This document shows, one piece after another, positions 63,574 through 64,000 of a stretch of DNA of 64,000 nt (the stretch's first letter is position 1; each line of letters opens with the position of its first letter). Origin of the DNA: Phytoactinopolyspora halotolerans (GTDB lineage Bacteria > Actinomycetota > Actinomycetes > Jiangellales > Jiangellaceae); assembly GCF_010550675.1 (NCBI RefSeq), contig NZ_JAAGOA010000010.1:167587-231586 (forward strand). Direction: 5' to 3'. The notes under the pieces were generated by a model, which was not told the origin of the DNA, did not search any database, and was given only the letters and a program-made list of their open reading frames with translations. Both the position numbers and the translations under genes were made by a program.

Positions 63574-63607
63574 GGTGGCGACCGCACCCGATTTCCCGGA
63601 CGCCTGA

Positions 63608-63659
63608 ATGATCATCGAGGATGTCAGGGGTGATGGCACCACCGATCCTCGATGATCAT
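63608..63659. repeat. TGATCA-capped hairpin 4 (between divergent genes)
   Basis: ATGATCATCGAGGAT (63608-63622) and ATCCTCGATGATCAT (63645-63659) form a perfect 15-bp stem with a 22-nt loop. It is located between divergent GNAT and LysR genes, where a terminator has no obvious use. Confidence 0.65.
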
Positions 63660-63679
63660 GGGGGCTCTATCCTGCGCCC

Positions 63680-63878
63680 ATGACGCCTGACGATCGGACG
63701 CTGCACTACTTCCGCACCGTGTATGCGACCGGTTCCATCCGGGCTGCGGCCCGTCAGCTGGGCATGGCCCCGTCGGCGGTGAGCCGCAAGGTCGCCGAGC
63801 TGGAGCGACGGCTGGGCGCCAGCCTGCTCGAGCGCAGCGCCCGCGGCATCCGCCCCACCGAGGCCGGCGATCTCCTGA
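63680..63878 (+). pseudogene. LysR-family regulator, truncated by inserted sequence
   Basis: ATG 63680 begins a normal LysR helix-turn-helix: LHYFRTVYATGSIRAAARQL, then APSAVSRKVAELERRLGASL and LLERSARGIRPTEAGDLL. After about residue 66 the frame leaves the family and reads SWVIRLSALGLGCGWRR to a stop at 63931. From there the opposite strand encodes what looks like the end of a foreign protein. An insertion at about 63876-63880 has therefore cut the gene. The remainder is expected beyond the window. Confidence 0.8.
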
Positions 63879-63893
63879 GTTGGGTCATACGCC

Positions 63894-64000
63894 TTAGTGC
63901 CTTGGGCTTGGGGTGTGGATGGCGTCGATGAGGGCCTTGTGGTCGTTGTTGAGTGCGGGCGGGAAGGTCTGGATGTTGCCGTTGATTTCGATGGTTGCCG
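63894..64000 (-). CDS. C-terminal end of an unidentified protein, probably a transposase of the inserted element
   Basis: Only 34 residues plus stop (TAA at 63894-63896) lie in the window: ATIEINGNIQTFPPALNNDH then KALIDAIHTPSPRH. I do not recognise the family from this piece. Its position directly behind the LysR break suggests the end of an insertion sequence. Confidence 0.45.
   Translation of the reverse strand, partial: ATIEINGNIQTFPPALNNDHKALIDAIHTPSPRH

Overview
The window reads as the chromosome of a high-GC actinobacterium. Evidence is the high GC, frequent GTG starts, twin-arginine lipoproteins, DUF3039 next to a conserved DEAD/DEAH helicase, LAL-type LuxR and PhoX proteins. Jiangellales or a relative is my guess from overall style, not a measurement.

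Positions 1-18743 hold a carbohydrate-utilisation region read leftward. A LacI regulator (LacI-1) is translationally coupled to an FAD oxidoreductase. Then come a solute-binding lipoprotein, OppB, OppC, OppD and OppF-type transporter parts, an exported tandem GH16 protein, a cytoplasmic GH3 glycosidase and a Cys-type sulfatase. A second FAD oxidoreductase and second binding protein (cut by the window start) follow under their own promoter. A paralogous regulator (LacI-2) lies at 17579-18634. The gene set fits uptake and breakdown of a possibly sulfated oligosaccharide. Paired 18-bp operator candidates tie LacI-2 to the second FAD/binding-protein module 16 kb away.

18844-22635 is housekeeping: DUF3039, an MFS transporter and a helicase. 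22645-32124 is an arabinan/arabinoxylan locus: a divergent LacI (LacI-3), GH51, a three-gene ABC importer without its own ATPase, and two GH43 proteins. 32149-43313 carries an exported amidase, an intergenic region with 19-bp repeats and a 157-bp inverted-repeat element, a YqgE-like protein, malic enzyme, PhoX phosphatase, a PfkB kinase and a large LuxR regulator.

43383-47535 is the oddest part. A PheS-like stand-alone ligase has a candidate leader peptide and hairpin in front of it. Next are two paralogous small RNA genes, each with promoter and terminator, flanking a DUF3800 gene of lower GC whose 3' end is broken by a complete IS256-type element with an 8-bp target duplication.

47662-62979 is mostly housekeeping: SAM hydrolase, two CNNM/CBS proteins, valS, a VOC protein, a DUF885 peptidase, a phosphotransferase, prfC with a coupled MerR regulator, and DUF2795. 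Among them is a two-component system next to two exported low-complexity proteins, one polyaspartate and one Asn-Thr-Pro repeat. The window ends in a GNAT gene and a LysR gene cut after about 65 codons by foreign sequence. Four intergenic hairpins across 38-64 kb share the outer sequence TGATCA with different but complementary inner arms.
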